A stretch of 64,000 nucleotides of DNA from Rufibacter psychrotolerans (GCF_016924645.1 NZ_JAFFJV010000011.1:124001-188000); one strand, 5' to 3'. Counted from the first letter of the stretch, positions 38,769-47,865 are shown. A program made the numbers and translations. Notes: generated by a model from the sequence alone, not told the origin.

Positions 38769-38809
38769 CCGTTTTGGGCGGGTTTTCTGGAAAACAGCCC
38801 TGTAACGGG
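38769..38809. repeat. P1 palindromic repeat copy
   Basis: CCGTTTTGGGCGGGTTTTC on the left and GGAAAACAGCCCTGTAACGGG on the right. It directly abuts the SPFH stop codon. Confidence 0.75.
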
Positions 38810-39700
38810 TTAACCTTTGCTGTTCTTGAGCATATCGCCGATGGCGCCGATGTTGCCCAGCGTTTCTACCGCCGAGGTAGGCATGAAGATCTTGTTGGCG
38901 GGGCCCATGGCCAGTTGCTGCAGGGCCTCGAAGGATTTGTAGGTGAGCACGCGCTCGTCCAGTCCCGCTTCAATCAGGAGGCGGATACGGGCTTTCTCGG
39001 CTTCGGCAATCTCGGTGATGGCTTTGGCCTGGCCCATGGCCTCTAGTTCGCGGGCGGCGCGCTCGCCTTCGGCCCGCAGGATCTTGCTGGTCTTGTCCCC
39101 TTCAGAGCGCAGGATCATGTCTTGCTTGGCGGCTTCGGCCTCCAGGATGGTGGCGCGGCGGTTCCGCTCGGCTTTCATCTGTTTGTCCATGGCCTCCTGG
39201 ATGTCTACCGGCGGTTTAATGTCGATGACCTCCACGCGCTCAATGCGCACGCCCCATTTCTCGGTGGCCTCGTCCAGGGCGGTCCTGATCTCGGCGGAAA
39301 TCCGCTCGCGGCCCGAGAGGGTCTCGTCCAGCTCCAGGTTGCCTATGATCTGGCGCATGGTGGCCGTGGTGATGTTGCGCACGCCCAGCACGTAGTCAAA
39401 GATGCCGTAGGTGGCCTGCTCGGGGCCCACCACCTGGTAGAACACAATGGTGTCAATGAGCACCTGCACGTTGTCGCGCGTGATCACGCTCTGCGGCGGC
39501 ACGCTGGTCTGCTGAATGCGCAGGTCGTGGTAGGTGCGCACCCGGTCCACGATGGGGATGAACAGGTTGAGGCCCGGGTGCATGAGGCGCTGGAATTTGC
39601 CCAGGCGTTCTACCACGCCCACCCGCTGCTGCGGAATAATGCGGATAGAAAGGGCCATGAGCACGACAACGGCGGCAAGGATGATGAGGGTGGTAGTCAT
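38810..39700 (-). CDS. SPFH/stomatin-like (paraslipin/QmcA-type) protein
   Basis: A 296-residue protein with an N-terminal membrane helix (TTLIILAAVVVLMALSI) and an SPFH/PHB domain starting IIPQQRVGVVERLGKFQR. ERVEVIDIKPPVDIQEAM and the following Ala/Arg-rich coiled coil (ERNRRATILEAEAAKQDMIL) are typical of slipins. Such proteins form membrane microdomains and often act with NfeD partners. The nfeD-like gene lies 66 bp upstream on the same strand, so the two form the expected pair. The frame is open to 39727, but ATG 39700 is followed directly by the membrane helix. Confidence 0.92.
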   Translation of the reverse strand: MTTTLIILAAVVVLMALSIRIIPQQRVGVVERLGKFQRLMHPGLNLFIPIVDRVRTYHDLRIQQTSVPPQSVITRDNVQVLIDTIVFYQVVGPEQATYGIFDYVLGVRNITTATMRQIIGNLELDETLSGRERISAEIRTALDEATEKWGVRIERVEVIDIKPPVDIQEAMDKQMKAERNRRATILEAEAAKQDMILRSEGDKTSKILRAEGERAARELEAMGQAKAITEIAEAEKARIRLLIEAGLDERVLTYKSFEALQQLAMGPANKIFMPTSAVETLGNIGAIGDMLKNSKG

Positions 39701-39766
39701 AGGGTTTGGTAAGGTTGAGGTATACACGGGGCGCCGGGCTGGCTGGAGCGCCGGTTCCGCTGAAAA

Positions 39767-40198
39767 CTATTTAATAGGCACCACCTGCAAAACGGTGCTG
39801 CTCTGGTGCACCACCAGCACGCGCTGCCCCGGGGCCAGCTCCTCCTGGGCGCTGGCGCTCCACACCTCGGTACCCACGCGCACAATTCCCAGGCGCGAGG
39901 GTGTGATGGGTTCCAGCACTTCGCCCTGTTGGTTGGTGAGTTGCAGCACCGGATCTGAGTAGCCCTTCACCTGGCGGGCCCGGGCGGTCAGGGGCTTGGT
40001 GAACAGCATCAGGAGCACCCCCGTAATGCTGGCGGCCAGCGGTGGAAGCCAGAAACTGTCTGGGAAGAAGTAGGCCAGGGCCGCCGCCACCAAAGCCGAA
40101 ACGCCCAGCCAGAGCAGGTAGAACGTGCCGGTCACCATTTCTGCCACCAACAGCAGGATGCCCGCAATAAGCCAAAACCACCAAAAGGAGAGCTCCAT
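39767..40198 (-). CDS. NfeD family protein
   Basis: A 143-residue protein with three closely spaced hydrophobic helices (WFWLIAGILLLVAEMVTGTF, ALVAAALAYFF and ASITGVLLMLF) and a C-terminal OB-like beta domain (EVLEPITPSRLGIVRVGTEVWSA, then VLVVHQSSTVLQVVPI). This is the short NfeD form, which partners with SPFH proteins such as the adjacent gene. It begins the two-gene unit. The next gene upstream on the plus strand is divergent, with a P1 copy between. Confidence 0.88.
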   Translation of the reverse strand: MELSFWWFWLIAGILLLVAEMVTGTFYLLWLGVSALVAAALAYFFPDSFWLPPLAASITGVLLMLFTKPLTARARQVKGYSDPVLQLTNQQGEVLEPITPSRLGIVRVGTEVWSASAQEELAPGQRVLVVHQSSTVLQVVPIK

Positions 40199-40300
40199 AC
40201 CCGTTTCTTTTCTTTTTCAAGATAATGAATTTCAGCGAATACCGCCCGCGTATCTTATTAGTCGCAGGCAAGCCCCCAAAATAACAAACCGGCGGCAGAT

Positions 40301-40338
40301 AGTTTTGGGGCTCTTTTCGGCAAAACAGCCCCAAATCA
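40301..40338. repeat. P1 palindromic repeat copy
   Basis: AGTTTTGGGGCTCTTTTCGG on the left and CAAAACAGCCCCAAATCAG on the right, between the divergent nfeD-like and amidohydrolase genes. Confidence 0.7.
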
Positions 40339-40434
40339 GGGGCGCGCTGTGTGGTCCAGGGGCAAAACCCCTGCGGGATGCCGCAGAAATTGGTATCTTA
40401 ACCTTTCCTAACCGTTTCCAACCTACCCTATGCT

Positions 40435-41724
40435 ATGAAGAAACACGTTTACGCAATAGCCGTTACCGCCCTGCTGGCCCTTACCGGCGCCCAGGCCGTG
40501 GCGCAAAGAACCTATGTGCACTGCGGCCGCTTGATAGACGGCCGCAGAGACCAGCCCCAACCCGAGATGACGGTAGTGGTGGAGGGCAGCCAGATTGTGG
40601 CCGTGGAGAAAGGCTATACCGCAGCCCCCGCGGGAGCCAAAGTCATCGACCTGAAGAACCAGACCGTGCTGCCCGGCTTCATGGACATGCACGTGCATTT
40701 TGAGAGCGAGACCAGTCCCAACCAGTATGCCGAGGAGCTTTCGCTGAACCAGGGCACAGTGGCGTTCCGGTCGGTGAACTACGCCGAGCGGACCCTAATG
40801 GCCGGGTTCACCACCGTGCGTGATTTGGGCGGCAGCGGCATTAACGTGCAGCTGCGCAACGCCATTAACCAAGGGCTGGTGAAAGGGCCGCGCATGTTTG
40901 TGGTGGGCAAGGCCATCTCGGCCACCGGCGGGCACATGGACCCCACCAACGGCTACCGCCAGGACCTGCAGGGCGACCCCGGACCGGCCCAGGGCGTGGC
41001 CAACGGACCCCATGAGTGCCGGAAAGCCGTTCGGTACCAATACAAAAACGGCGCAGACCTGATCAAGATCGCCTCTACCGGCGGCGTGCTGAGCGTAGCC
41101 AAGGACGGCTCGGCGCCCCAGTTCACCGAGGAAGAGATCAGGGCCATTGTGCAGACGGCCAAAGACCTGGGCCTGAAGGTGGCGGTGCACGCGCACGGGG
41201 CCGAGGGCATGAAGCGGGCTGTAAGGGCTGGGGTGACCTCTATTGAGCACGGCACGCTCATGGACGAGGAAACCATGAACCTCATGAAGAAGAACGGCAC
41301 CTGGTACGTACCCACCATCACGGCGGGTAAATCTGTGGCAGACTCCGCCAAAATTCCGGGGTACTACCCTCCGTTGGTCACGCCCAAGGCATTGGCCATT
41401 GGCCCGCAGTTGCAGGGTACTTTCGGCAAAGCGTACAGAAAAGGGGTGAAAATCGCCTTCGGGACCGATGCCGGCGTGTTCCTGCACGGCAAGAACGCCA
41501 AGGAGTTTGAGTACATGGTGGAAGCCGGCATGCCCGCCATGGAAGCCATCAAAGCCGCCACCCTGTACGCCGCAGAGTTGCTGGGCATGCCTGATAAGCT
41601 AGGCACCGTGGAGAAAGGCAAGTTCGCAGATATGGTAGCAGTTAGCGGGAATCCTCTGGAAGACATAAAGCTGTTGCAGCAGGTGTCTTTTGTGATGAAG
41701 GACGGAAAGGTGTACAAGCAATAA
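40435..41724 (+). CDS. Secreted metal-dependent amidohydrolase (imidazolonepropionase-like)
   Basis: A 429-residue protein with a signal peptide (AIAVTALLALTGAQAVAQ). It is a TIM-barrel amidohydrolase with two-metal site motifs: HVHF after VLPGFMDM, the lysine region (KIASTGG), HAHGAEG and SIEHGT, and the Asp in FGTDAGVF. This is the layout of Xaa-Pro dipeptidase/imidazolonepropionase-like enzymes found in Bacteroidota. Substrate is not known, possibly a dipeptide or cyclic amide in the periplasm. It appears monocistronic, with a TATCTTAA possible -7 element at 40394-40401 upstream and P3 repeats downstream. Confidence 0.9.
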   Translation: MKKHVYAIAVTALLALTGAQAVAQRTYVHCGRLIDGRRDQPQPEMTVVVEGSQIVAVEKGYTAAPAGAKVIDLKNQTVLPGFMDMHVHFESETSPNQYAEELSLNQGTVAFRSVNYAERTLMAGFTTVRDLGGSGINVQLRNAINQGLVKGPRMFVVGKAISATGGHMDPTNGYRQDLQGDPGPAQGVANGPHECRKAVRYQYKNGADLIKIASTGGVLSVAKDGSAPQFTEEEIRAIVQTAKDLGLKVAVHAHGAEGMKRAVRAGVTSIEHGTLMDEETMNLMKKNGTWYVPTITAGKSVADSAKIPGYYPPLVTPKALAIGPQLQGTFGKAYRKGVKIAFGTDAGVFLHGKNAKEFEYMVEAGMPAMEAIKAATLYAAELLGMPDKLGTVEKGKFADMVAVSGNPLEDIKLLQQVSFVMKDGKVYKQ

Positions 41725-41734
41725 CCCTGGTGAT

Positions 41735-41863
41735 TCCTCGCTCGCCTCTGGCGAGTGTAGGTCTTCTTGCGGACTCTGGCCGCTGGGGGGGGGTGTTCAT
41801 TAGATGCGCATAGCGGCGGGACGCCGCCCCATTTCTCACACTCGCCGGAGGCGAGCGAGGAAG
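41735..41863. repeat. P3 inverted-repeat pair
   Basis: Arms at 41735-41785 and 41809-41863. They carry CTCGCTCGCCTCTGGCGAG and, inverted, CTCGCCGGAGGCGAGCGAGG. The GCGGC hairpin block is complete in the right arm and diverged in the left. A run of nine G lies between the arms. Confidence 0.65.
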
Positions 41864-41897
41864 GAGGGGTTATTGCTTTGCTTGAGTGGTATTCTAG

Positions 41898-41928
41898 TTC
41901 TCACACAAGATCCTTCCAGGATGACAAT
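41898..41928 (-). repeat. P6 repeat unit
   Basis: GTTCTCACACAAGATCCTTCC followed by AGGATGACAA, the inverted form of the unit at 15029-15059. Confidence 0.6.
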
Positions 41929-41974
41929 GGGAAAAGGATAGAGTCCTGTGGCGAGTCTTTGGGCTTTATAGTTT

Positions 41975-42003
41975 TCTATGACGCGGATTTGCTTCCGTGC
42001 CAG
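41975..42003. repeat. P5 repeat unit (degenerate)
   Basis: ATGACGCGGATTTGCTTCCG followed by TGCCAG, a diverged copy of the palindrome at 38490 and 9065. Confidence 0.5.
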
Positions 42004-42121
42004 AGTGGGTTATCGAAACAAGTGCGTTTTGTCATTATTTATTGTAAAACTGACCCTAAACGAACTAACACCCGCTGTCATGCCAAGTATCTTTCAGCGA
42101 GTTCTAACTTTCTCTCTCTTC

Positions 42122-42351
42122 TCCCTCGCTCGCCTCTGGCGAGTGTGAGGTATGGGGCGGCGTCCCGCCGCTGTGGGTGTTATTAGGAATCACTGTGTTC
42201 CAGTAGGTAGTTGAGTCTGCGGCATTACGCGACTTTTAGTTACTTGAGGAAAATGATTGAAGTAGGAGCGGTAATATGCCCTGGAAAATCATCACCACAC
42301 AGCGGCGGGACGCCGCCCCATACCTCACACTCGCCGGAGGCGAGCGAGGGA
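42122..42351. repeat. P3 inverted-repeat pair
   Basis: Arms at 42122-42174 and 42301-42351, almost complementary over about 50 bp. Each has a GGCGGCGTCCCGCCGC hairpin and a CTCGCC/GGCGAG hairpin. They are separated by about 126 bp without gene signs. Confidence 0.75.
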
Positions 42352-42386
42352 AATCATTACCTTTTTTTAGGGAATTGAGTTAAAAG

Positions 42387-42421
42387 CAAAGAAGCCCGGT
42401 CAATTGGCCGGGCTTCTTTGT
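42387..42421 (-). terminator. Terminator after mdh
   Basis: A 13-bp perfect stem, CAAAGAAGCCCGG and CCGGGCTTCTTTG, with an 8-nt loop, 22 bp beyond the mdh stop. Confidence 0.8.
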
Positions 42422-42442
42422 TACATATCAGAAGTGAACAGC

Positions 42443-43381
42443 TTACGCTTCAGTAGGCATGTTGTCCAGCACGTCCATTACTTCGCGCACGGCTTTTTCA
42501 GAGGCTCTCAAAAGCGCCATTTCGTCTTCGTTCAGTTGCAGTTCTATTACTTTCTCAATACCGTTCTTGCCCAGTACTACCGGTACGCCCAGATAGGTGC
42601 CGTTGATGCCGTATTCGCCTTCCAGCTTGATGCACACCGGGAACACGCGTTTCTGGTCGCGCACAATGGCTTCCACCATTTGGGCCGCCGCAGAGCCCGG
42701 AGCGTACCAGGCCGAGGTGCCCATCAGTTTCACCAACTCGCCGCCACCGTTTTTGGTGCGGTCTACAATGGCGTCCAGTTTGGCCGGGTCAATCAGCTCG
42801 GTGACCGGAATACCGCCTACGGTGGTGTAGCGCGGAAGCGGTACCATGGTGTCGCCGTGGCCACCCATCAATACTGCTTGAATATCCTTTGGGGAAACGT
42901 TCAGTTCCTCGGCCAGGAACGCGCGGTAACGGGCCGTGTCCAGAATGCCGGCCATGCCCATTACTTTGGTGCGGGGTAATTTTGAGGTCAAGTGGGCCTG
43001 GTAGGTCATCACGTCCAGTGGGTTGGACACCACAATGATGATGGCCTCAGGCGAGTGCTTGATTACGTTCTCGGTCACGGAACGAACGATGCCGGCGTTG
43101 GTGCTGATCAGGTCATCGCGGGTCATGCCGGGCTTGCGGGGTAACCCAGAGGTAATCACCACCACGTCTGAGTTGGCGGTACGGGTGTAATCATTGGTGA
43201 CGCCCACGGTGCGGGTATCATACAGGTTAATCGGCGATTTCTGCCAGATATCCAATGCCTTGCCTTCGGCGAAGCCTTCTTTGATATCTACTAACACTAC
43301 TTCATTGGCGATCTCGCGGTACGCTAATACGTCGGCACAGGTGGCACCTACGTTACCGGCTCCAACTACGGTTACTTTCAT
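42443..43381 (-). CDS. mdh: Malate dehydrogenase
   Basis: A 312-residue NAD-dependent enzyme of the TCA cycle, LDH-like MDH type. The NAD-binding GAGNVGATCA is at residues 7-16. The active-site loop LPRKPGMTRDDL carries the Arg pair for malate, and GGHGDTMVPLPRY the catalytic His. These motifs distinguish it from lactate dehydrogenase. Length is normal. TAATTTCA on the minus strand about 45 bp upstream (43425-43432) may be its -7 element. Confidence 0.96.
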   Translation of the reverse strand: MKVTVVGAGNVGATCADVLAYREIANEVVLVDIKEGFAEGKALDIWQKSPINLYDTRTVGVTNDYTRTANSDVVVITSGLPRKPGMTRDDLISTNAGIVRSVTENVIKHSPEAIIIVVSNPLDVMTYQAHLTSKLPRTKVMGMAGILDTARYRAFLAEELNVSPKDIQAVLMGGHGDTMVPLPRYTTVGGIPVTELIDPAKLDAIVDRTKNGGGELVKLMGTSAWYAPGSAAAQMVEAIVRDQKRVFPVCIKLEGEYGINGTYLGVPVVLGKNGIEKVIELQLNEDEMALLRASEKAVREVMDVLDNMPTEA

Positions 43382-43572
43382 TTTTTAGGTTTGGTTAGAT
43401 GGATATTCTACTAGACTACGTGGTGAAATTAGAAAAAAGGCCGTCACCTGAAAATTATTTCCTCATTATCTGGTTAATTGTTGATTTCCAAGGGCTGTTT
43501 GTTCATTGCTGATTGCTCGTTGTCAATTGCTAATTAACTCAAATCGCGATTTATGAAAGCAGTTGAAGCATT

Positions 43573-43655
43573 ACCCACCCCTACCCCTCCCAGGAGGGGA
43601 ATCATCTGCAACGTTGGCAGGAGAAAGTCCCCTCCTGGGAGGGGTAGGGGTGGGT
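43573..43655. repeat. P2-type inverted repeat, short form
   Basis: Perfect 27-bp arms (43573-43599 and 43629-43655), each with CCCCTCC/GGAGGGG inside, around 29 bp. It is the inner part of the P2 element at 16838-17198. It lies in the 43382-43830 gap, where no gene was seen. Confidence 0.8.
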
Positions 43656-43711
43656 CTCACGGTTGGGCGGTAAACATCGCAACATGAGTTAATTACTCAT
43701 TGCTGATGGTT

Positions 43712-43750
43712 GATTTAGGCCTGATTCCCTGTAAACGGGCCTGAAACAGC
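43712..43750. repeat. P1 palindromic repeat copy (degenerate)
   Basis: GATTTAGGCCTGATTCCC on the left and GTAAACGGGCCTGAAACAGC on the right, about 80 bp after the tilS stop. Confidence 0.5.
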
Positions 43751-43830
43751 TTTTCAATGAAAGCTCTTTAAAGCCGCTTCACTAAAAAGGATGACTCATG
43801 GACTAAACTTCAGCAAGCATCAATCATCCA

Positions 43831-45159
43831 TCAAACCCGGGTCACGGTGATCTCCACCACTTCGTGGGTGTTCTCGGTTACCTTGAAACGGTTGTCCAAC
43901 TGCTGTCCGATGACCCAGGTGAGTGAGGCGTCTGAGACCAGCACCCACACGTCGGGCTTCAGGTTGGCGGGTACTTTCTTGTCGATGAGCAGGTCGCTGA
44001 CTTTTTTCTTGCCGTTCATGCCCAGCGGAATAAACCAGTCGCCTTCTTTCCAGGGGCGAAGTTTGAGCGGGAACTTGAGCAGGGCGGCGTCCAGGGCGGC
44101 CACATCTTTGGAGCGGGGCACTTTGTAGCCTTCGGCGGGTTTCCGGGCTATTTTCGCCAGATAAGGCCCGAACCGGATTTCGGTGGCGTCTTCCGGTACC
44201 AGCACGCTTCCGAATTTCTCCAGCGGTTTTGGGGTGATGACCAGGTCTTCGCGGTCTTTCACCAGCACGTGGGTAGGGGAGGCGAACGTTTTGCCCGGGA
44301 TGCCCTCCCAGGCGGCGGCAATTTCCTGGGCCTGCACATAGGAGAAGTGGAACGGTTTTAGCAGTTCGTGGAGCAACACCACCGGGGCGGGGCTCTTCTG
44401 CAGCGGAGCAATAGAAAGGTAGGTGGCGCCGTTCTCCTCACGTTGCGTTTTCGCCTTCATTTCCTGAAAAGAGGCCAGAAACACGGCTTCGGCACCTTGC
44501 AGGCGTTCCAGGGTCTGGGTGAAGGTTTCCTCCAGGTTGGGGTTGAGCTGCTTTAGTACCGGGATTACCTCGTGGCGCACCAGGTTACGGTGGTACTTAC
44601 GGCTCTCGTTGCTGGAATCTTCCCGCCACGCCAGGCGTTTGGCTACCAGCCAGTCGTACAGGTCGTCTTTGGTCAGACTCAGCAAGGGGCGGATAAGGTT
44701 TCCGTTTTTGGGCAGAATTCCGTGAAGTCCGGCCAAACCAGTGCCGCGCACCAGGTTCAGGAGCACGGTTTCCAGCGCATCGGACTGGTGGTGGGCCGTG
44801 GCGATGACGTCGTAGCCCAATTGCTGGCGCATCTGCTCAAACCACTGGTAGCGCAGGGTGCGGGCCGCCATCTGGATGGAAATGCCTTCCTGCTCGGCGA
44901 AGGCCTGGGTCTGGAACTGCTCGCTGTAAAAAGGCGCATCGTATTGTTTAGCCAGTTTGCGCACGAAGAGCTCATCGGCATCAGACTCCTCGCCGCGCAG
45001 CCCGAAGTTGCAGTGCAGTACCGCAAACGGCAGCTTGAGACGGTGCAGCACATCGGCCAGCACCACAGAGTCCAGGCCTCCGCTCACGGCAGCCAGAATC
45101 CTGGTGTCGGGGGTGGCTAACTGGTGGGTATGTATATACTGTAAAACTTTCTGGAGCAT
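43831..45159 (-). CDS. tilS: tRNA(Ile)-lysidine synthase
   Basis: A 442-residue enzyme that converts the wobble C of tRNA-Ile (CAU) to lysidine with ATP and lysine, essential for reading AUA. The PP-loop SGGLDS is at residues 26-31. CNFGLRGEESDADE and ATAHHQSDALET follow in the N-terminal domain, and a TilS C-terminal domain ends with the LTWVIGQQLDNRFKVT segment. The frame is open upstream to 45219, but the MLQKVLQYI start at 45159 fits the family. It is divergent from the OstA gene with 50 bp between. Confidence 0.94.
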   Translation of the reverse strand: MLQKVLQYIHTHQLATPDTRILAAVSGGLDSVVLADVLHRLKLPFAVLHCNFGLRGEESDADELFVRKLAKQYDAPFYSEQFQTQAFAEQEGISIQMAARTLRYQWFEQMRQQLGYDVIATAHHQSDALETVLLNLVRGTGLAGLHGILPKNGNLIRPLLSLTKDDLYDWLVAKRLAWREDSSNESRKYHRNLVRHEVIPVLKQLNPNLEETFTQTLERLQGAEAVFLASFQEMKAKTQREENGATYLSIAPLQKSPAPVVLLHELLKPFHFSYVQAQEIAAAWEGIPGKTFASPTHVLVKDREDLVITPKPLEKFGSVLVPEDATEIRFGPYLAKIARKPAEGYKVPRSKDVAALDAALLKFPLKLRPWKEGDWFIPLGMNGKKKVSDLLIDKKVPANLKPDVWVLVSDASLTWVIGQQLDNRFKVTENTHEVVEITVTRV

Positions 45160-45182
45160 CGGTGAAGGAAGGGTATTTTTAG

Positions 45183-45190
45183 TAATTTCG
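45183..45190 (+). promoter_or_regulatory. -7 element before the ostA gene
   Basis: TAATTTCG, 20 bp before the ATG at 45210. No clear -33 TTG was seen at the expected place. Confidence 0.4.
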
Positions 45191-45209
45191 CAGCTATTGC
45201 ATTTATTTG

Positions 45210-46904
45210 ATGAACACAAAGATAGTTCTAGTATCTCTTTTCTCCCTGTTTTCTGTGGTGCTGGCGTTTGGCCAGGTGCCGCAGCCGCAGCCGCAAGGGG
45301 GCGGGCAGCCGGTAGAGGTGTCAGCGAACACGCTGCAGTCGGGCCGGTACAACGGCGAGGAGGTGCGGCGTTTGTTGGGAAACGTGGTCATGCGCCAGGG
45401 GCAGACTACGCTTACCTCAGACTCGGCCTACCAGTACGCCAGCGACCGCAACCGCCTGGAGGTGTTTGGAAACGTGCACATTACCCAGCCGGGCATGGAC
45501 GCCACCAGCGCCACGGCCAGCTATGACGGAACCCGCCGCATGGCCAACATGCGCGGCGGCGTGACTCTGCGCGATGAGCAGATGACCTTGACCACCCCTT
45601 CGCTGGACTATGACCTTAACGCCAAAAAGGCCTTCTATACCCAGGCCGGGAACATTGTAGGGCCAGATTACACCATCCAGAGCCAGTTGGGCACCTATAC
45701 CTCAGATGACAAGGTGCTCACGTTTAAGAAAAACATCAAGTACGTGGGCCAGAATGCCGAAGTGCTCTCTGACACCATGGCCTACAACACGGTGACCAAA
45801 GTGGTGGAGTTCTTCGGGCCTACCACCATCAAGTCGCCGGACGGAACCCTGTTCGCCAACCGTGGTACCTACAACACCGTTACCCGCGAGTCTAACTTCA
45901 GGGGCAACGCCAGCATCAAAACCCCCGATTACTTGATCAGGGGCGAGGTGCTCACCTATGACAAGACCAAGGAGTACTATACCGCCTCGCGCAACGTGTC
46001 TATGACCTCCATCAAAGACACCACCATCATTACCGGGCAAACGGCGCTGTACTGGCGGGCCCGGGGCCGGGCCAAGGTCTACGGGTCGCCGGTGATGCGC
46101 ACCATTGAGAAGCGCGACACCATGTACCTCTCGGCCGACACGCTGGTGTCGGTGGAGAACGTGAAGGACAAAACCAAGAAAGGCAAGCTGTACGCCTACC
46201 ATGACGTGCGTATCTTCAAGTCTGACCTGCAGGGCCTGTGCGACTCGCTCACCTATGACCAGGGCGACTCCACCATCTACATGAACCGCAACCCGCGCCT
46301 GTGGGCCAACAAAAACCAGATGACCGCCGACAGTGTGGTCATGAGGCTGCGCAACAACACCATAGACCAGATGCGCATGTTTGGCGAGGCGTTCGCTATT
46401 TCCGTAGACACGCTGGAGAACTACAACCAGGTGAAGGGGCGCAGAATGATTGCCCACTTCGCTGACGGCAAGATCCGGCGCATTGACGTGAACGGGAACG
46501 CCGAGAGCCTTTACTTCGCCCTGCAGGGCGATACCTCCACCATTGGCATGAACCGGGCGGTGTCCAGCGACATGCGGCTCACCTTTCAGGATGGGCAGGT
46601 GCAGTACATCACGTTCCTGGAGGAGCCCGACGCCAAGCTGATTCCGCCCCACGAACTGGAGGAGCCCGACACCCGCCTGAAGGGGTTTGTGTGGAGGTCC
46701 GATGAAAAGCCCACCCGGGCCTACGTGCTGGAGAAGCGCGGTGCCAGGAAAAAAACGGCTCCGGCCAAGCCTGCGAAACCCGCCACAGCCACCAAACAAG
46801 CCAGCCCCAAGAAACCCACCAAGGCGGTGAAGAAAGACAAGATTAGCCCGGCGCCGGCCAACGGGGTGAAGAAGCGGGTTTCCAGGCTGGGTAATTCGCA
46901 GTAA
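45210..46904 (+). CDS. OstA-like LptA/LptD-N protein
   Basis: A 564-residue secreted protein with a signal peptide (MNTKIVLVSLFSLFSVVLAFG, cleavage before Q). The body is composed of OstA/LptA-type beta-jellyroll repeats (VSANTLQSGRYNGEEVRRLLGNVVMRQ, YASDRNRLEVFGNVHITQ). Such proteins bridge lipopolysaccharide across the periplasm. The C-terminus is a Lys/Ala/Pro-rich tail (about residues 515-564) with no fold visible. The open frame starts at a TTG (45207), but ATG 45210 is the natural start. It heads the plus-strand series to RecN, with about 70 bp before bamD. Confidence 0.85.
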   Translation: MNTKIVLVSLFSLFSVVLAFGQVPQPQPQGGGQPVEVSANTLQSGRYNGEEVRRLLGNVVMRQGQTTLTSDSAYQYASDRNRLEVFGNVHITQPGMDATSATASYDGTRRMANMRGGVTLRDEQMTLTTPSLDYDLNAKKAFYTQAGNIVGPDYTIQSQLGTYTSDDKVLTFKKNIKYVGQNAEVLSDTMAYNTVTKVVEFFGPTTIKSPDGTLFANRGTYNTVTRESNFRGNASIKTPDYLIRGEVLTYDKTKEYYTASRNVSMTSIKDTTIITGQTALYWRARGRAKVYGSPVMRTIEKRDTMYLSADTLVSVENVKDKTKKGKLYAYHDVRIFKSDLQGLCDSLTYDQGDSTIYMNRNPRLWANKNQMTADSVVMRLRNNTIDQMRMFGEAFAISVDTLENYNQVKGRRMIAHFADGKIRRIDVNGNAESLYFALQGDTSTIGMNRAVSSDMRLTFQDGQVQYITFLEEPDAKLIPPHELEEPDTRLKGFVWRSDEKPTRAYVLEKRGARKKTAPAKPAKPATATKQASPKKPTKAVKKDKISPAPANGVKKRVSRLGNSQ

Positions 46905-46962
46905 AAGCCACGCTATACTGAATGGAAAGGCCCAACGTTCTGTTACATATAAAAAAAATCGT

Positions 46963-46970
46963 TATTTTTG
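46963..46970 (+). promoter_or_regulatory. -7 element before bamD
   Basis: TATTTTTG, a match to TAnnTTTG, only 7 bp before the bamD ATG at 46978. Transcription would start almost at the ATG, giving a nearly leaderless message. Confidence 0.45.
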
Positions 46971-46977
46971 CGCGCTT

Positions 46978-47832
46978 ATGACTAAACGCATTCTTTCCTA
47001 TTTGCCCATCATGCTCATGGTAGTAGTACTGGGCGCTTGTGGGAAATACAATAAAATCCTGAAGAGCGACGACGTAGACAAGAAATACGCCGCGGCGCTT
47101 GCCTACTACGAGGACCAGGACTACGACAAAGCCGGTGCTCTGCTGGAAGACCTCATGCCTCTGTTAAAAGGACGCAGCGAGTACGAGCGGGCCAACTTTC
47201 TGTACGCCTATACCAAATACCACCAGGGCCTGTACCTGGAAAGCTCTTTCCACTTCACTTCTTTCGGGCAGACTTTCCCGCGGAGCCAGTACGCGGAAGA
47301 GGCAGCGTTCATGAATGCCAAATCGCTGACCAACGAGTCACCAGATCAGAACCTGGACCAGCAGAGCACTTCGCAAGCCATGACTGCGCTGCAGGAGTTT
47401 ATGCGCCGGTATCCGCAGAGCAAGTACATGCAGGAAGCCAACACCATTTATGATGAGCTTTCGCGCAAGATTGAACTGAAGGCTTTTGACAACGCCAGAC
47501 AATACTACAAGCTTACCAACTACGATCCTCAGTACTACAAGGCAGCGGTTGTGGCCCTGGAGAACTTCCGGAAAAACTTCCCTTCTTCCACGTACAATGA
47601 AGAAGCCGCTTACCTTCGCTTAGATGCCCAGTTCAACTACGCCAAGGAAAGTATTGAGACCAAGCAACGCGACCGCTACCTGGAAGCCGTTGCCATGTAC
47701 CAAGCGTTTGTAGATGCATATCCGCAGAGCAAGTTTTTGCGTAACGCCGAAGAGCGCTACGATGCCAGCCGTCAGGCCCTGGAGAGACTGAGCAAGAGTC
47801 AGCCAGCCGCCGCCACGGCAACCAACCAGTAA
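46978..47832 (+). CDS. bamD: Outer membrane assembly lipoprotein BamD
   Basis: A 284-residue outer-membrane lipoprotein, the BAM-complex partner of BamA. Lipobox LGAC with Cys21 is followed by five TPR-like repeats (EDQDYDKAGALLEDLMPLL, YAYTKYHQGLYLESSFHF, FMRRYPQSKYMQEANTIYDE). Length is normal for Bacteroidota BamD. rpoZ follows 33 bp later. This bamD-rpoZ-coaBC-porD-recN order is conserved in many Bacteroidota. Confidence 0.92.
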   Translation: MTKRILSYLPIMLMVVVLGACGKYNKILKSDDVDKKYAAALAYYEDQDYDKAGALLEDLMPLLKGRSEYERANFLYAYTKYHQGLYLESSFHFTSFGQTFPRSQYAEEAAFMNAKSLTNESPDQNLDQQSTSQAMTALQEFMRRYPQSKYMQEANTIYDELSRKIELKAFDNARQYYKLTNYDPQYYKAAVVALENFRKNFPSSTYNEEAAYLRLDAQFNYAKESIETKQRDRYLEAVAMYQAFVDAYPQSKFLRNAEERYDASRQALERLSKSQPAAATATNQ

Positions 47833-47865
47833 TTATTCATTTGTAAAACCCAATTCACTAGCTAT

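Larger units (their letters stand above)
38260..38809. other. Intergenic region with repeats and terminator
   Basis: No gene was seen between the convergent rhomboid and SPFH genes. It contains P1 copies at both ends (38287-38325 and 38769-38809), a P5 inverted pair at 38490-38555 and a terminator at 38702-38739. Confidence 0.6.
41725..42442. other. Repeat-rich intergenic region
   Basis: 718 bp without a supported gene. It is filled by two P3 inverted pairs, a P6 unit, a P5 unit and the mdh terminator. Short open frames here, such as one at 41767-42186, run through repeats and are rejected. Confidence 0.65.

Noticed and set aside
41767-42186. 139-residue open frame between the amidohydrolase and mdh
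   Set aside because: It runs through P3 and P6 repeats, and the translated product is a low-quality mix without family likeness.
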